Part shown: in pieces, positions 14,117 to 16,467 of the stretch
How the letters are laid out: every line of letters begins with the position of its first letter
Numbering within the stretch: the stretch's first letter is position 1
Assembly (NCBI GenBank): GCA_002435545.1
Contig: DJNB01000215.1
Coordinates: 1 to 16,467, forward strand
From: Lachnoclostridium sp. UBA6475
Lineage (GTDB): Bacteria > Bacillota > Clostridia > Lachnospirales > Lachnospiraceae
Length of the DNA: 16,467 nt
Reading direction: 5' to 3'
Notes under the pieces: generated by a model
Seen by the model: only the letters and a program-made list of their open reading frames with translations
What the model was told of the DNA's origin: nothing
Database searches by the model: none
Made by a program: the position numbers and the translations under genes

Positions 14117-16467
14117 ATGGAAAAGGTGCGAACCTATAAGAGAATATTGGCGATGCTTCTTGTGCCGGCGATGCTGCTTGGGAGTGTGGTTCCGGTTATG
14201 CCGCAGATTACGGTTTATGCCGAAGAGGCGAATACGGAAAGCCCTGTTGTTTTGGACGAAAACGGAGTACTTAAAATAGAAGACATTGATACGGTTACCA
14301 GGGAAACACTGGAAAAAATTGACAAAGAGAAGATCTGTCAGATTGAATTTGACACCACGGTAAAAACGATAGACGACCATGTCTTTGAAAACTGTCATAA
14401 TCTTACGGAGATAACGTGGGGCGGCGTGGAAAAGATTGGAAGTTATGCCTTTGCAGATTGTGAAAATCTTGACATGATGTCGTTGTCATATAATGTAGCG
14501 GCGATAGAGGAAGGTGCGTTCTGGGGGTGCAGCAAGGTGGAGTTTGTAGTCGTTCCACCACAGTTAAAAACTCTTGGAAACAACGCGTTTCCGTTAGCAG
14601 TCAATTTGTTTTGGCAGGAAAATACATTTCCGGAAATTCCCAGTGAGTTTTGGCGGGGAAGAACCGGAACGATGATGGTTTACGATACAAGCAAATGGCA
14701 GGATATCATAGACGAATTCGAAGATGAAAAGATCACCTGGTCAGGCCGGTGGAGTGGAGAAAGCTATGTGTTTGTTCAGAAACAAGGAGAAAATGGAATT
14801 TCGGAGGGATATTATGTCAGTTTCAATGCAACAGAAAGCGGAACGATATGCCGTCTGAAGCAGGGCCGGTTTTGTGTGGAAAAGGTGTATAATACAGAGG
14901 GAATAGAAGTGGTCGATTTCAGTTTTGATTTTCCAAATGGCTGGGATGCGGCGCAGGTAAAAACAATGACGTTAAAAAAGCAGGTTATTCCGAGTTTGGA
15001 TGCCACGTTTTCCAATCTGACCCAATTGGAAACGCTGGAGATTCAGGCAGAAAAAGTTACGATACCATCCAATGCATTTCAAAATCTGACGCATTTAACA
15101 AGCGTGAAGATACCCGGTCGTGCTGAGCTGCAGGAGGGATGTTTTTCCGGGTGTACCGCACTCTCTGAACTGGAGATCGGAACGTATATGGAAATTGGCA
15201 GCCGGGTATTTAAAAATTGTAAATCTTTGTCAAATCTGCAGATTGCGTGTGCGGCAAAGATCATTGGAGAAGAAGCTTTTGCAGGATGTACCGCTCTTAC
15301 CGGTGTCAAGATTACAAAGAGAGCAGAAAAAATTGGAAAGCGCGCCTTTTATCAATGTGAAAAACTGTTAGACGTTAGTTTCCCTATTTACACTACCCGG
15401 ATTGAAAGGGAGGCTTTTGGAGAATGCACCAATATCAAAGAGGTAGTGCTTCCACAGCGCCTTACGTATCTGGGACTGGGAAATTTTGTAAATGCAGATA
15501 TTTATTGGCCGCGCAGCCAGGTGAAATTGCAGACTCCGGAGGAGGAAGAACTTTCATTTTTTGAACAGGCGGCGGGAACCATGTATATTCCATCGGGGGA
15601 TACATTCTGGCAGACCAGGAAGGAGACGTATCCATCGCTAAACTGGCAGTCATGGGAGGCACCGACGGAAGAAACGGGGATAGAAAGGCATTATTATCTG
15701 TCCGAACAGCTGGCATTTACAGAGGAGGAGAATAATGTTAAGATCCGTGCCTGCGTGGATGAAGAGGGTGTGCCATGCACAAAATTGTGTTTCACAAGAA
15801 AATATCAAAGAGTCGCGTTTTGTATGCCGGAGGGCATTTATTTAGGCGACTATGACAAAGTGTCGATCAAAGCGAGAGTAGCAGGTCAGCTGATGTTTGA
15901 TGTGAGAGATGAGAATCTGCTTGTCAGGAATGGGTTTTCCAATATGGATAACAAGCCGGTAGTCAATTGTACATACCCTTTTTTCGAGGCAAATGATACA
16001 CAGGGCGAGAACCTGACATATGGTACGGAAGAAGTTGAACTTTTGGACTACAATGGACTGGAAGCAAAATATATGACAATTGGAAATGATTACAGTCCAA
16101 CGGATTCGGAAACGGCGGAAAAACCATATGAATTTTATATTTATTCGGTTACGTTCCAGTCCAAAACGGAGGCAGCAGGAACTATCGTTTTTGAAAGCAA
16201 AATGCCGGATGATGTAAAGGTAGAGACGCCGAACCCGACGCAGACGCCGGAAGCCAGTGCAGCGCCGGTGGAATCTCCGGAACCGACGCAGACACCGGAA
16301 GCCAGTGCAGTCCCGGTAAAAACTCCGGAACCGACACAGACACCCGAAGCCAGCGCAGTCCCGGTGAAAACTCCGAATCCGGCGCAGACGCCGGAAGCAA
16401 GTGCAGTTCCCGCAACATCGAATCCAACACAGACACCAAAACCGGTGGAAAGCATACAGCCATCTGC
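14117..16467 (+). CDS. Secreted BspA-like leucine-rich-repeat protein (3' end outside window)
   Basis: The reading frame stays open for 783 codons to the window edge, so the protein is incomplete here. The ribosome binding site GGAGG (14103-14107) is 9 nt before the ATG. Residues 1-35 are a signal peptide with basic KVRTYKR, a hydrophobic core and a VYA cleavage site. About eleven LRR_5-type units (pattern AFxxCxxLxxI) follow in two blocks, residues 82-160 and 295-460. They are split by a non-repeat segment with W/Y-rich stretches. Residues 520-695 look beta-rich (YDKVSIKARVAGQLMFDV, YIYSVTFQS) and may be a carbohydrate-binding-type beta-sandwich; this is a weak inference. From residue 704 comes a Pro/Thr/Glu-rich stalk of 16-residue repeats. 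Such proteins act at the cell surface in adhesion; any wall anchor would lie past the window. Confidence 0.9.
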   Translation, partial: MEKVRTYKRILAMLLVPAMLLGSVVPVMPQITVYAEEANTESPVVLDENGVLKIEDIDTVTRETLEKIDKEKICQIEFDTTVKTIDDHVFENCHNLTEITWGGVEKIGSYAFADCENLDMMSLSYNVAAIEEGAFWGCSKVEFVVVPPQLKTLGNNAFPLAVNLFWQENTFPEIPSEFWRGRTGTMMVYDTSKWQDIIDEFEDEKITWSGRWSGESYVFVQKQGENGISEGYYVSFNATESGTICRLKQGRFCVEKVYNTEGIEVVDFSFDFPNGWDAAQVKTMTLKKQVIPSLDATFSNLTQLETLEIQAEKVTIPSNAFQNLTHLTSVKIPGRAELQEGCFSGCTALSELEIGTYMEIGSRVFKNCKSLSNLQIACAAKIIGEEAFAGCTALTGVKITKRAEKIGKRAFYQCEKLLDVSFPIYTTRIEREAFGECTNIKEVVLPQRLTYLGLGNFVNADIYWPRSQVKLQTPEEEELSFFEQAAGTMYIPSGDTFWQTRKETYPSLNWQSWEAPTEETGIERHYYLSEQLAFTEEENNVKIRACVDEEGVPCTKLCFTRKYQRVAFCMPEGIYLGDYDKVSIKARVAGQLMFDVRDENLLVRNGFSNMDNKPVVNCTYPFFEANDTQGENLTYGTEEVELLDYNGLEAKYMTIGNDYSPTDSETAEKPYEFYIYSVTFQSKTEAAGTIVFESKMPDDVKVETPNPTQTPEASAAPVESPEPTQTPEASAVPVKTPEPTQTPEASAVPVKTPNPAQTPEASAVPATSNPTQTPKPVESIQPS
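16244..16432 (+). repeat. 48-bp tandem repeat encoding a Pro/Thr-rich stalk
   Basis: Four consecutive units encode TPEASAxPVxxPxPxQ-type 16-mers: three of 48 bp (16244-16291, 16292-16339, 16340-16387) and one of 45 bp (16388-16432). A partial unit TPNPTQ precedes them (16226-16243) and a diverged one follows (16433 on). The units are multiples of three, so gain or loss keeps the frame. The units differ at several third positions, so the array is not very recent. The stalk probably spans the cell wall. Confidence 0.85.

Noticed and set aside
16141..16463. Minus-strand frames encoding Gly/Val/Cys-rich or Pro/Ser-rich repeats
   Set aside because: They are mirror readings of the Pro/Thr stalk repeats of the LRR protein.

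Overview
The window looks like chromosomal DNA from a low-to-mid GC Gram-positive anaerobe of the Clostridia, most likely a Lachnospiraceae-type gut bacterium. The evidence is strong AGGAGG-type ribosome binding sites, a Firmicutes-type class III fructose-1,6-bisphosphatase, a YtrA-type GntR/ABC locus, and a BspA-like leucine-rich-repeat surface protein with a Pro/Thr-rich tail. This assignment rests on gene content only. All genes are on the + strand and packed almost without gaps. No tRNA, rRNA, CRISPR array, insertion sequence or phage gene was seen.

Region 1 (1-3571) is a self-contained regulated operon. A near-consensus sigma-A promoter (TTGACA, 17 bp, TATACT) overlaps a perfect 11-bp inverted repeat. 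It is followed by a short YtrA-type GntR regulator, an ABC ATPase, an eight-helix ABC-2-like permease and a membrane-anchored extracytoplasmic protein of unknown family. This is the usual layout of a repressor controlling its own ABC exporter, often induced by cell-envelope stress or antimicrobial peptides.

Region 2 (3572-5540) begins with a long hairpin that is both a plausible terminator for region 1 and a structure that buries the ribosome binding site of the next gene, fbp. A possible fbp promoter lies inside the hairpin, so only transcripts started there would expose the site.

Region 3 (5572-16467, running off the end) appears to be one long transcription unit: a rhodanese-TtcA fusion for tRNA thiolation, then ABC exporter / DUF1854 protein / ABC exporter, a Wzx-type flippase, a LicD-family transferase and the secreted LRR protein. 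Gaps between these genes are at most 17 bp and several overlap. Both ABC exporters carry an unusual N-terminal PH-like domain and a CxxC...CxxC zinc ribbon ahead of the membrane domain. DUF1854 proteins and such ABC proteins are known together from cyanophycin-associated loci in proteobacteria, but no cyanophycin gene is present here. The setting beside flippase, LicD and a surface protein suggests a role in making or exporting a surface polymer. This is the best candidate for an undescribed system in the window.
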